A stretch of DNA of 34,808 nt from Rhodospirillales bacterium (GCA_028818855.1 JAPPMY010000266.1:1-34808); one strand, 5' to 3'. Shown: positions 18,567 through 25,371, counted from the first letter of the stretch. The notes: generated from the sequence alone by a model not told the origin. Numbers and translations: made by a program.

Positions 18567-21037
18567 CGCCGAACTCTCCAGGGTGCGGGGCCGTGCGCCT
18601 GCGGCGGGACGGCCGCAGCGAGGACGTAGAGCACCAAAGCACAGCCGAGCACGGGCGTGAAGCCGATATGGAGCGCGATGAAGGTCGCGAGCGACGCGCT
18701 CACCACCGAGGCGCAGGCGTTGATGCCCCAGGCCCAGGGCACGAGCAGCGGCGCGCGGTCACCGAGCGCCTTCAGCCCGAGCGGGAACGGCATGCCTAAG
18801 AGGAATCCGATCGGTGCGAGCAGCGCGAGCGCCACGGCGATGCGGGCGGCAACCGGCCACCCCTGCGCGGCCTCGAAGACGTGGGGCAGGAGCCCGAGGT
18901 AGGCCCCGCCGACGACGACGATGCCGGCTGCGGCAAGGGTAATCGGCTGCAGGCGACCGGCCAGACGGGCCAGGCGGTCGGTCATGCCGGCGCCGAGGCC
19001 GGCGAAGACGAGAAGGCCCGCGAGCACCACCGCGATGGCGTAGAGCGGATGCCCGAGGAAGACCGCGAAGCGTTGCATGAACGCGATCTCGATGAAGAGA
19101 AAGGCGAGGCCCAGGCTGGCGAAGAAGACCGCCACGCGCCAGCGCGCGGGCGCGGGCGCGTCCGGCGCGCGCGGGCGGCGGAGTGCCAGCAGCGGCAGGA
19201 GGATCAGCACCGCCGCCGCGATCGCGCCCTGCACCAGGGTCGCGACCAGGATGACGAAGCCCCACTCCACCAGCGGCAGCCCGCCCTGTGCGCGGAGCGC
19301 GAGCAGCTCGGGCAGCGTCGCCCACTTCAGGCTGTGGAAGAAGAACGGCCAGTCGTCGGTCGCGGGCCGGAGCGCGAACTTGTATCGCGTGGCGAAGCCT
19401 TCGGGGTCGGGCCCGAGGATGGCGGCGGCGGCGCGGTGGAACGCCGGCTCGGCGAGGCGGTTGTGGCGGTTGGCGTCAGCCTCCCCGATCCCCGGATGCC
19501 AGACCAGGTCGAACGCGTAGTCGTCGGCGAAGGCGCGAAGGCCCGCGATCGCGTGGCGGCCGATCGGCCGCGCGCCGACCACCAGCGTCGTGGTCTTCCA
19601 GCCCCGGATCATGACGAGCCGCGACGCGGGATCGGCGACGCCCCGCGCCTCCAGCGCCTGCCGCGCGGTCCAGAGCAGTTTCAGCGCATCCCGCGGCGGC
19701 AGCTTGAGCCAGCGGGTAACGGCGAGCACGCCCTCGGGCGCGAGGCGATCGAGGAAGGTCTCGAACGCCTCCACCGTGTAGAGCAGTGATTCGTCGAGCG
19801 CATGAACGCCGGCCGCCGCCGCACTGAAGGAATCGACCAGGGCGATCTGGATCAGATCCCACCGCTCGGACGAGCGCGCGGCGAAGCTGCGGGCGTCGGC
19901 CACGTGGGTGCGGACGCTCGCGCCCTCCCACGCGGCGCCCGGCGCGTCCGCGAGCACCTCGCGCACGATGGCGAGCACGTCGGGGTTCAGCTCCACCGCA
20001 TCGACGGCGTCTGCGCCGTGGCGCAAGGCCCGCAGCACCTCGGCCCCGCCGCCCGCGCCCAGCACCAGCACGCGCGGCGGGCGTTCCAGCATGTGGTAGG
20101 CGAGCGCGGCGGTCTCGGCTCGCAGGTAGCGCAGGTCCGCATCGGCGGGCGTGATCGCGCTGGGCGCGCCGCCGTCGGTGAAGAGCCCGATCTGCTCGGG
20201 CGGGCCGGCAGGCGCCAGCAGGCTGAGGCCGGGCGCATGGCGGAACGGCACGCGCGGGCTCTCGACCGCCGTGAGCCAGCCGAGCGGGCCGTGGCGCTCC
20301 GCAACGATCCGCGCATCGGGCGCGGTCAGCGCGAGGCTCAAGCCCTTGTACGGCGAGGGATGCGGGCGCAGCCAGTGGTCGGGGAGCGCCGCGGGCAGGG
20401 CGAGCCCGGCGGCAAGCGCCAGCAGCGCGCCGCTCCGCGCGAGCCGCCCTGCCCTCCCCCACAGCAGCACGATGCCGGCGGAGGCTGCGCCGAGCGCACC
20501 TACGACCCGGAGCGCATCAGCGAGCGGCAGGGCGTCGAGCAGGAAGACCATGCCGAGCGCACCCAATCCCGCGCCGAGCAGGTCCATGCGGTAGAGCGCA
20601 CCGGCGCGCGCGGCGTTCGCCCGGAAGGCCAGCGCCAGCGCCAGCGCCGCCGAGAGGAAGGGCAGCGAGAGGACGAGGTAGAGGGCGAAGAGCCACGCCG
20701 GCTGCGCGCGGTCCCACGCGATCTCCAGCGCGTTGAAGGGGAGTGACTGCGCGAGCGCGAAGGCCAGCGGCGCGCCCGCGCCGAAGCCCAGCGCGGCGCC
20801 AGCGAAGACCCACCGGAAGCGGGCAAGCAGCGGTCCCTGGAACACCGCGACGAGGCTGCCGGCGGCGCCGAAGCCCAGCAGCGCGACGGCGATGATCATG
20901 TAGGCGAAGTGGTGCCAGTGCACGATCGCCAGCAGGCGCGCCAGCAGGATCTCGTAGCCCAGCACGCCGGCCGAGAGCAGCGCCACGGCAACGAAGACGC
21001 CGGAGCGGGACGGCGCGCGCGTCCCCTCCCCCGTCAC
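18563..21037 (-). CDS. Multi-pass membrane protein with spermidine-synthase-like methyltransferase fold
   Basis: An 824-aa protein with hydrophobic helices in the first ~230 residues, a soluble SAM-binding Rossmann domain at about 290-500, and a second membrane block at about 600-815. The soluble core resembles SpeE: VLVLGAGGGAEVLRALRHGADAVDAVELNPDV (motif I and its acidic end), then VADARSFAARSSERWDLI, and DESLLYTVEAFETFLDRL. The fused membrane/spermidine-synthase architecture is widespread but poorly characterised, and real polyamine aminopropyl transfer is unproven. The start is uncertain: a GTG at 21037 is used, but a GGGGGAGGGG tract lies just inside the frame and a later GTG could be the true start. 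It sits 28 nt after the isoaspartyl methyltransferase gene and overlaps the amidotransferase gene, so the three look like one operon. Confidence 0.82.
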   Translation of the reverse strand: MTGEGTRAPSRSGVFVAVALLSAGVLGYEILLARLLAIVHWHHFAYMIIAVALLGFGAAGSLVAVFQGPLLARFRWVFAGAALGFGAGAPLAFALAQSLPFNALEIAWDRAQPAWLFALYLVLSLPFLSAALALALAFRANAARAGALYRMDLLGAGLGALGMVFLLDALPLADALRVVGALGAASAGIVLLWGRAGRLARSGALLALAAGLALPAALPDHWLRPHPSPYKGLSLALTAPDARIVAERHGPLGWLTAVESPRVPFRHAPGLSLLAPAGPPEQIGLFTDGGAPSAITPADADLRYLRAETAALAYHMLERPPRVLVLGAGGGAEVLRALRHGADAVDAVELNPDVLAIVREVLADAPGAAWEGASVRTHVADARSFAARSSERWDLIQIALVDSFSAAAAGVHALDESLLYTVEAFETFLDRLAPEGVLAVTRWLKLPPRDALKLLWTARQALEARGVADPASRLVMIRGWKTTTLVVGARPIGRHAIAGLRAFADDYAFDLVWHPGIGEADANRHNRLAEPAFHRAAAAILGPDPEGFATRYKFALRPATDDWPFFFHSLKWATLPELLALRAQGGLPLVEWGFVILVATLVQGAIAAAVLILLPLLALRRPRAPDAPAPARWRVAVFFASLGLAFLFIEIAFMQRFAVFLGHPLYAIAVVLAGLLVFAGLGAGMTDRLARLAGRLQPITLAAAGIVVVGGAYLGLLPHVFEAAQGWPVAARIAVALALLAPIGFLLGMPFPLGLKALGDRAPLLVPWAWGINACASVVSASLATFIALHIGFTPVLGCALVLYVLAAAVPPQAHGPAPWRVRR

Positions 21038-21065
21038 GCGGCGCTAGCCCGGATTTCGCACCGGG

Positions 21066-21839
21066 CTAGTGCCCGCCGGTCAGCGGGACAAAGAGCACCG
21101 GCAGGATCTGGCGGCTGGTCACGCCGCCGTCCTCGCCCTTCTCCACCAGCAGCAGGTGCTGGGTGAGGAAGGGGCTGCCCACCGGGATCACCATGCGCCC
21201 GCCGGGCTTGAGCTGGGCGACGAGCGGCGGCGGCACGTGGCTCGCGGCGGCGGTGACGACGATGATGTCGAAGGGCGCATGCTCGGGCCAGCCGAAATAG
21301 CCGTCTCCGGCGCGCACGGTCACGTTGTCGTAGCCGAGCGCGGCCAGCCGCTCGGCGGCGCTCTCCGCAAGCGGCGGCACGATCTCCACCGTGTAGACCT
21401 CGGCGACCAACTCGGCCAGCACCGCCGCCTGGTAGCTCGACCCGGTGCCGAGCTCAAAGGCGACGTCGCCCGCCTCGGGCTCCAGCAGGTCGGTCATCAG
21501 GGCCACGATGTAGGGCTGCGAGATGGTCTGGCCGTAGCCGATGGGGAGCGGCCTGTTCAGGTAGCCCATGTCCTGCAGGTCCGGCGGCACGAAGAGGTGG
21601 CGCGGCACCCGGCCCATCGCGTCCATGACGCGCGGCGACAGCGCGGTCTTGCCGATCCACTCGGCGGTCTCTTCCGTGGTCTCGGCGACGGCGCGCACCA
21701 TGTCGGCCCTCGCCTGCGCATAGTCATCGCCGGACTCGGCGGCGGCGGGGCCGGCGAGCAGCAGCGCGGCGGCGACGAGCAAAGAGAGCGGACCAGACCC
21801 CCACCTCACCCCGACCCTCGACTCGATCGTTTCACTCAA
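21066..21839 (-). CDS. Exported protein-L-isoaspartate O-methyltransferase-like protein
   Basis: Up to 257 aa. The methyltransferase is clearly of the PIMT/Pcm family, which repairs isoaspartyl residues: RPLPIGYGQTISQPYIVAL and the SAM loop FELGTGSSYQAAVLAELV, then YTVEIVPPLAESAAERL and a GGRMVIPVG segment. Ahead of it is a hydrophobic stretch PLSLLVAAALLLAGPAAA followed by AES, an apparent Sec signal peptide, so the enzyme would act in the periplasm; most Pcm proteins are cytoplasmic. The start is either TTG 21839 or GTG 21809. The latter gives a short n-region MRWGSG that fits a signal peptide better. The DNA encoding this n-region is part of an interspersed repeat. It is the first gene of the minus-strand operon. 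Confidence 0.85.
   Translation of the reverse strand: MSETIESRVGVRWGSGPLSLLVAAALLLAGPAAAESGDDYAQARADMVRAVAETTEETAEWIGKTALSPRVMDAMGRVPRHLFVPPDLQDMGYLNRPLPIGYGQTISQPYIVALMTDLLEPEAGDVAFELGTGSSYQAAVLAELVAEVYTVEIVPPLAESAAERLAALGYDNVTVRAGDGYFGWPEHAPFDIIVVTAAASHVPPPLVAQLKPGGRMVIPVGSPFLTQHLLLVEKGEDGGVTSRQILPVLFVPLTGGH
21798..21819. repeat. REP-like interspersed repeat, half unit A
   Basis: This 22-bp segment matches, in inverted orientation, 25283-25304 with a single mismatch (21/22). It overlaps the 5' end of the isoaspartyl methyltransferase gene. The matching second half of the repeat is at 21877-21894, separated here by about 57 bp. Confidence 0.6.
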
Positions 21840-21876
21840 GCGCCGGGCGCTCGCGCCGGCCCGCTACGTGGTCCGG

Positions 21877-21894
21877 CCCCAGGGGAGGAGAGGG
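21877..21894. repeat. REP-like interspersed repeat, half unit B
   Basis: The core GGGGAGGAGAGGG (21882-21894) is identical to 25275-25287. Together with 21798-21819 it looks like the same repeat as at 25262-25304 but with a longer intervening loop. Confidence 0.5.
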
Positions 21895-21952
21895 AAATTC
21901 CGCGAGCGCCGCCCTCGTTGTACACACCCCGGAGTCGGGCCGCAAGAACCGC

Positions 21953-21960
21953 TCCCGTTC
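21953..21960. repeat. Target site duplication, left copy
   Basis: TCCCGTTC directly before the left inverted repeat; the same 8 bases follow the right inverted repeat at 24641-24648. A preceding C is shared with the right repeat's last base, so the duplication could be counted as 9 bp, and 8-9 bp is the usual range for IS1-type elements. Confidence 0.9.
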
Positions 21961-21982
21961 GGTAGTGCCTCAGTTTGAAATC
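21961..21982 (+). repeat. Left terminal inverted repeat
   Basis: It begins GGTAGTGCCTCAG and pairs perfectly over 22 bp with 24619-24640 in inverse orientation; position 23 mismatches. Confidence 0.95.
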
Positions 21983-22043
21983 CGACCTGTCGCGCCACCG
22001 CCCGGCATCCTATATGCTTAGCGCGAAGCATCGGGAGTGCAAT

Positions 22044-22247
22044 GTGTCTGAGTACGAGGAAGAGCGTCTATGGAACAAGATGCGGCAATGCAGAGATCGC
22101 CTGCAGCGGATCGCCGATGAAGAAGCGCGCGCGGCGCGTCTTCGGAGCGGGGCAGCGGACGGTCGGTATGAAGAGGAGCGCGACCGTTTGATCGACAAGA
22201 TGGACGAGCTTCTGGATCAGCTAGAGGGGCTGGGCAAGAATGCCTAG
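22044..22247 (+). CDS. Small charged helical protein, transposon passenger 1
   Basis: A 67-aa acidic and basic, probably fully helical protein (MSEYEEERLWNKMRQCRDRL at the start, then a second helix EERDRLIDKMDELLDQLEGL). Heptad-like leucines suggest a coiled coil or helical hairpin. I do not recognise a family. The GTG at 22044 is chosen because GGGAG lies 6 nt upstream; the longer frame reaches back into the terminal inverted repeat and is unlikely. Its last 8 bases overlap the start of the next gene, so the two small proteins are probably made together. No function can be assigned. Confidence 0.65.
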   Translation: MSEYEEERLWNKMRQCRDRLQRIADEEARAARLRSGAADGRYEEERDRLIDKMDELLDQLEGLGKNA

Positions 22248-22485
22248 AGGGCCGCAGGGGCAGAAGCGCCCCGCCGACGTGGTGGGCAACGCCGTCAAGG
22301 TCATGCGCATCGCTACCGGCGAGGAAGAGGAAGAATACGAGGACGACGGCAAGGACCCCGCCGCCACGGCGCTCGGCGCCAAAGGCGGGAAGGCACGCGC
22401 GGAAAGGCTTTCGGCTGAGCGGCGGCGGGAGATCGCACAAAAGGCCGCTGCGAAGCGCTGGCAATCGAAAAAGTCGGTTGACTAA
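22240..22485 (+). CDS. Small basic RNA/DNA-binding-like protein, transposon passenger 2
   Basis: An 81-aa protein with an N-terminal PRGPQGQKRPADVVGNAV and VMRIATGE segment, an acidic middle (EEEEEYEDDGKD), and a C-terminal basic half with GGKARAERLSAERRREIAQK and AAAKRW. Similar small proteins with the ADVxGNAVxVMRIATGE and GGxARAxxL..RR.EIA.KAA.KRW patterns are common in Alphaproteobacteria, where they are usually called hypothetical or RNA-binding. The basic tail suggests nucleic acid binding, but this is inference. The ATG overlaps the end of passenger 1 by 8 nt. Confidence 0.7.
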   Translation: MPRGPQGQKRPADVVGNAVKVMRIATGEEEEEYEDDGKDPAATALGAKGGKARAERLSAERRREIAQKAAAKRWQSKKSVD

Positions 22486-22506
22486 GATTCGGTTTTTGGT
22501 TATGCG
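22478..22506 (+). promoter_or_regulatory. Possible promoter for the P63C gene
   Basis: TTGACT (22478-22483) is followed after 17 nt by TATGCG (22501-22506). The -35 is good and the -10 poor. It overlaps the stop codon of passenger 2 and lies about 30 nt before the P63C start, so the gene may have its own transcription start. Confidence 0.3.
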
Positions 22507-22538
22507 TCTGGTCCAGGTTCACTGGAGAGGGCGCATCG

Positions 22539-23609
22539 ATGAATGCCGCACAGCGACTCATTTCTAAATTTGGTGGTCAGACAGCGCTTGCTGAACAACT
22601 CGGCACGAACCAGAGCACGGTTCAATACTGGTCCAAGCGCGGAACCATCCCAATCAAGTGGCATGAAGCGATAGTCTCAGCGGCCATCGCCAGAAGTATT
22701 CATATCGGCGCCGATGACTTCTCCCCACTAGCAGACATTGAAAGTCCAGGCGATGTAGCTTCCCCCGAGGCGAAGTGGCCAGGCCTACTCGCTGTGGGAG
22801 ACGATGAACTGCCATGTTATGTGCTCGACGATGGTAGGCGAGTCATTACCCGAACAGGCGCCCTTAACTTTCTTACTGGCGGCAAGGGCGGCGGTAACCT
22901 TGAGAGCTATTTGCGAGTTCGTGCTCTTGAGCTGTTCCTTCCACCCGACCTAGACGCACAGTTCATAGATATTTCCATTCCTCAAGTCGTGAACAAGAAC
23001 GTGCAAGCAATGTCAGCGTCGGCCTTTATAGATATTTGCCGCGCCTACGCGCGAGCGCGGGACACAGGGGCCATTACGTCAGAGGCGCAAGTAGCCATCG
23101 CCATTAGGGCCTCCCTGATCTTGTCTGCATTTGCGAAGACAGGAATTGAGGCAGCCATAGATGAGGCGACAGGCTATCAGTATGAGCGCACTACTGATGC
23201 GCTTCAGACAAAGCTTAAGTTGTTCCTCGAAGAGGAAATGCGGCCTTGGGAGAAAACATTCCCCGATGAGCTATGGGTTCAATTTGGAAGATTGACAAAT
23301 TGGAAAGGCCCTATCCATGAAAGGCCAAAATACTGGGGAAAACTCGTCATGGAATTGATTTACGGGTATTTGGATGAAGATGTTGCGGAGTGGCTTAAGA
23401 AGCACGCTCCTGAGCCACGAAAAGGGCGGAACTACCATCAATGGCTGTCTGGGCAATATGGACTTAGGAAACTCGTGGAGCACATTTGGATGGTCATAGG
23501 CATGGCTTCCGCTTGTCATGACATGCCCGAACTCCGCCAACGCATGGCAGAGAAATTTGGACGTGAAGGCGTTCAACTCACGCTGTATCTCCCGCCACCG
23601 CATAAATAG
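22539..23609 (+). CDS. HTH and P63C-domain protein, transposon passenger 3
   Basis: A 356-aa protein. Residues 1-50 look like a Cro-type helix-turn-helix (ISKFGGQTALAEQLGTNQST then VQYWSKRGTIP). The rest matches the P63C domain pattern: a GALNFLTGGKGGGNLESYL segment, IDEATGYQYERTTDALQTKL, WEKTFPDELWVQFGRLTNW, then KYWGKLVMELIYGYLDEDV and YHQWLSGQYGLRKLVEHI near the C-terminus. P63C proteins occur in phages and mobile elements and their biochemical role is not established. The HTH hints at repression, perhaps of the element itself. A GGAGAGGG ribosome-binding site lies 7 nt before the ATG. GC is near 50%, well below the flanking genes, pointing to a different origin. Confidence 0.8.
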   Translation: MNAAQRLISKFGGQTALAEQLGTNQSTVQYWSKRGTIPIKWHEAIVSAAIARSIHIGADDFSPLADIESPGDVASPEAKWPGLLAVGDDELPCYVLDDGRRVITRTGALNFLTGGKGGGNLESYLRVRALELFLPPDLDAQFIDISIPQVVNKNVQAMSASAFIDICRAYARARDTGAITSEAQVAIAIRASLILSAFAKTGIEAAIDEATGYQYERTTDALQTKLKLFLEEEMRPWEKTFPDELWVQFGRLTNWKGPIHERPKYWGKLVMELIYGYLDEDVAEWLKKHAPEPRKGRNYHQWLSGQYGLRKLVEHIWMVIGMASACHDMPELRQRMAEKFGREGVQLTLYLPPPHK

Positions 23610-23705
23610 CCCGGGTGGAGTCGCCCGCGCTGAGTGCCCGCATTTCGGCTAACCCACTGAAATCAGCGGATTACCAAGCCCGGGGAATAAACTGAATAAA
23701 TATGC

Positions 23706-23734
23706 TTGACGGAAGGTATAGAAGTGCATATATT
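23706..23734 (+). promoter_or_regulatory. Near-consensus sigma70 promoter of the transposase
   Basis: TTGACG (23706-23711), a 17-nt spacer and TATATT (23729-23734). The -10 ends only 6 nt before the transposase ATG at 23741, so the expected start of transcription coincides with the start codon. This implies a leaderless mRNA or a very short leader. Confidence 0.65.
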
Positions 23735-23740
23735 AGGGGC

Positions 23741-24631
23741 ATGAACAAGCTGCCCCTGACGACCCGCTCCCTGATCCTCAAGATGCTGTGCGAAGGCCAG
23801 TCCATGCGAGCAACCGCTCGGCTGGCCGATGTGAGCTACAACACAGTCGCCAAACTGCTGGTCGATGCCGGCAAGGTCTGCGCCGATCTGCATGACGAGC
23901 TTGTGCAAGACGTGACCGCCAGCCGTATCCAGTGCGATGAAGTCTGGTCGTTCACCTATGCCAAGCAGAAGAATGTCGCGAAGGCGAAGGCGGCACCCGA
24001 TGAGGCCGGCGACACTTGGACTTGGACCGCGCTGGACAGCGACTCCAAGCTGATCGTCTCGTGGCTGGTAGGCGGGCGCGATGGCGAGTACGCGATTGCC
24101 TTCACGGACGATCTGCGGTCCCGGTTGGCGAACCGCGTGCAACTGACCACGGATGGCCACAAAGCGTACCTGGAAGCCGTCGAGGGCTCATTCGGCGGCG
24201 ATGTGGACTATGCGCAGCTAATCAAGCTGTACGGCGAACCCACGGGTCAGAAGGGTCACGAGCGCAAGTACAGTCCCTCCGAATGCACCGGCACCAAGAA
24301 GCGCCGCGTCGAAGGCTCGCCCGATCCGGCATACGTGTCGACCAGCCATGCCGAGCGCCAGAACCTCACGATGCGGATGCAGATGCGGCGCTTCACGCGG
24401 CTGACCAATGCGTTCTCCAAGAAGTTCGAGAACCACATGCACATGGTTGCGCTCTACACCGTCTGGTACAACTTCATCCGCATCCACAAGTCCCTGCGCG
24501 TTACCCCGGCGATGGCAGCCGGCCTGAGCGAGACAGTTTGGGACATGGATGATCTGGTGCGGATCATGGACGAGCGCGCACCGAAGCCTGGCCCGCGCGG
24601 TCCGTACCGCAAGCAGCCGATTTCAAACTGA
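23741..24631 (+). CDS. IS1-like DDE transposase
   Basis: A 296-aa transposase. It has an N-terminal helix-turn-helix (about residues 20-43, EGQSMRATARLADVSYNTVA) and a DDE catalytic triad: Asp66 in IQCDEVWSF, Asp138 in QLTTDGHKAYLEAVE and Glu205 in TSHAERQNLTMRM. A WTWTALDSDSKLIVSWLVGG strand-rich core lies between them. It matches proteins often labelled IS1-family transposase in Alphaproteobacteria, which are single-frame and larger than the frameshifted E. coli IS1 enzyme. ATG 23741 fits the family N-terminus MNKLPL; an upstream ATG at 23702 would put the promoter inside the gene. The last codons and the TGA stop lie in the right inverted repeat. It appears intact and probably active. Confidence 0.92.
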   Translation: MNKLPLTTRSLILKMLCEGQSMRATARLADVSYNTVAKLLVDAGKVCADLHDELVQDVTASRIQCDEVWSFTYAKQKNVAKAKAAPDEAGDTWTWTALDSDSKLIVSWLVGGRDGEYAIAFTDDLRSRLANRVQLTTDGHKAYLEAVEGSFGGDVDYAQLIKLYGEPTGQKGHERKYSPSECTGTKKRRVEGSPDPAYVSTSHAERQNLTMRMQMRRFTRLTNAFSKKFENHMHMVALYTVWYNFIRIHKSLRVTPAMAAGLSETVWDMDDLVRIMDERAPKPGPRGPYRKQPISN

Positions 24632-24640
24632 GGCACTACC
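24619..24640 (-). repeat. Right terminal inverted repeat
   Basis: Perfect 22-bp inverse match to 21961-21982. It contains the end of the transposase gene, whose TGA stop is at 24629-24631. Confidence 0.95.
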
Positions 24641-24648
24641 TCCCGTTC
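24641..24648. repeat. Target site duplication, right copy
   Basis: TCCCGTTC, identical to 21953-21960. Removing the element plus one copy restores a plausible continuous intergenic sequence. Confidence 0.9.
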
Positions 24649-24746
24649 CGACGCCGGGCACCCATACCGCCCTTGTGCGAGCCGGGCGCGCCGTGGTGAC
24701 ATGGCCCGGCAAGCGACAGTCTCGTCGCGACTTGCGGGAGGACTCC

Positions 24747-25208
24747 GTGACCTTCGATCTGCCGCCGACCCACCACTTCCTGCTCGAAGCCGAAGCCACC
24801 AGCCGCTGCCGCCTCGAAGCGAGCACACGCCAGCACACCGTGGTCATCGACGAGCCGGCGGTCCGCGGCGGGAGCGACACCGCCGCGACGCCGCTGGAGA
24901 CGATGCTGGCCTCCTTCCTCGCCTGCCTCAACGTCATCTCGCACCTTATCGCCGACGAGATGGGGATCGAGATCGAGGACCTCTCCATGTCGCTCGACGC
25001 CACCTTCGACACCGACGGGATCCGCAACACGACGCCGACGGCGCTGCCCTTCCCCGAAATCGCGCTGACCATGAACATCACCACGTCGGCCTCGGACGCC
25101 GAGGTCGCGCAGCTTCGCGAAGACCTCGGAAAACGCTGCCCCATGACGGTCGTCCTTACCCAGGCCGGCACGAAGATCAACGCGACCTGGAACGTGACGA
25201 GGCCGTGA
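24747..25208 (+). CDS. OsmC/Ohr-family peroxiredoxin-like protein
   Basis: A 153-aa OsmC-fold protein, members of which reduce organic hydroperoxides or bind thiols. Both conserved cysteines are visible: the first in LASFLACLNVISHL and the second in LGKRCPMTVVLTQAG. The ATPLETMLASFLAC segment is typical of the central helix. The GTG at 24747 is preferred because GGGAGGA lies 5-6 nt upstream and the preceding frame is arginine-rich non-coding-like sequence. It lies 106 nt downstream of the transposon, so its original promoter may have been separated from it, or it may now receive read-through from the transposase. A hairpin with a T-run follows. Confidence 0.85.
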   Translation: MTFDLPPTHHFLLEAEATSRCRLEASTRQHTVVIDEPAVRGGSDTAATPLETMLASFLACLNVISHLIADEMGIEIEDLSMSLDATFDTDGIRNTTPTALPFPEIALTMNITTSASDAEVAQLREDLGKRCPMTVVLTQAGTKINATWNVTRP

Positions 25209-25230
25209 CTCGCTAACCCGGTTTCCGAAC

Positions 25231-25259
25231 CTGCCGGATCGCGGCAGCGCCGATTTTTT
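25231..25259 (+). terminator. Probable rho-independent terminator of the osmC-like gene
   Basis: The stem CTGCCG/CGGCAG (25231-25236 and 25242-25247) has a 5-nt loop and is followed six bases later by six T (25254-25259). It lies 22 nt after the stop codon. The gap between stem and T-run is longer than ideal. Confidence 0.5.
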
Positions 25260-25261
25260 CT

Positions 25262-25304
25262 CCCTCTCCTCCCTGGGGAGGAGAGGGCCGGGGTGAGGTG
25301 GGGG
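25262..25304. repeat. REP-like palindromic repeat, intact unit
   Basis: It contains a 12-bp perfect stem, CCCTCTCCTCCC (25262-25273) against 25276-25287, followed by GAGGGCCGGGGTGAGGTGGG. The second part recurs inverted at 21798-21819 and the stem arm recurs at 21882-21894. Palindromes of this CCTCTCC/GGTGAGG type are scattered between genes in many GC-rich Proteobacteria. Confidence 0.65.
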
Positions 25305-25371
25305 AGCTTCGGTTCGTGCGGCGGATAAAGGCGGGACCGCGGCGAACACCCGCCTCAGGCCTGGAGACCGA

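Larger units (their letters stand above)
21961..24640 (+). mobile_element. Complete IS1-like transposon with three passenger genes
   Basis: A 2680-bp element bounded by 22-bp perfect inverted repeats (21961-21982 and 24619-24640) and flanked by an 8-bp direct duplication TCCCGTTC. It carries an intact DDE transposase plus three genes not needed for transposition: a 67-aa protein, an 81-aa protein and an HTH-P63C protein, all on the plus strand. The P63C gene is clearly lower in GC than the host genes. The perfect repeats, exact duplication and intact reading frames suggest recent insertion. It landed between two divergent genes, about 110-120 bp upstream of each. Family assignment to IS1-like rests on the transposase and on ends beginning GGT; it was not searched against ISfinder. 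Confidence 0.93.

Noticed and set aside
21975..22043. Extended N-terminus of passenger gene 1 starting in the left inverted repeat
   Set aside because: The TTG start has no ribosome-binding site, whereas GTG 22044 has GGGAG at good spacing.
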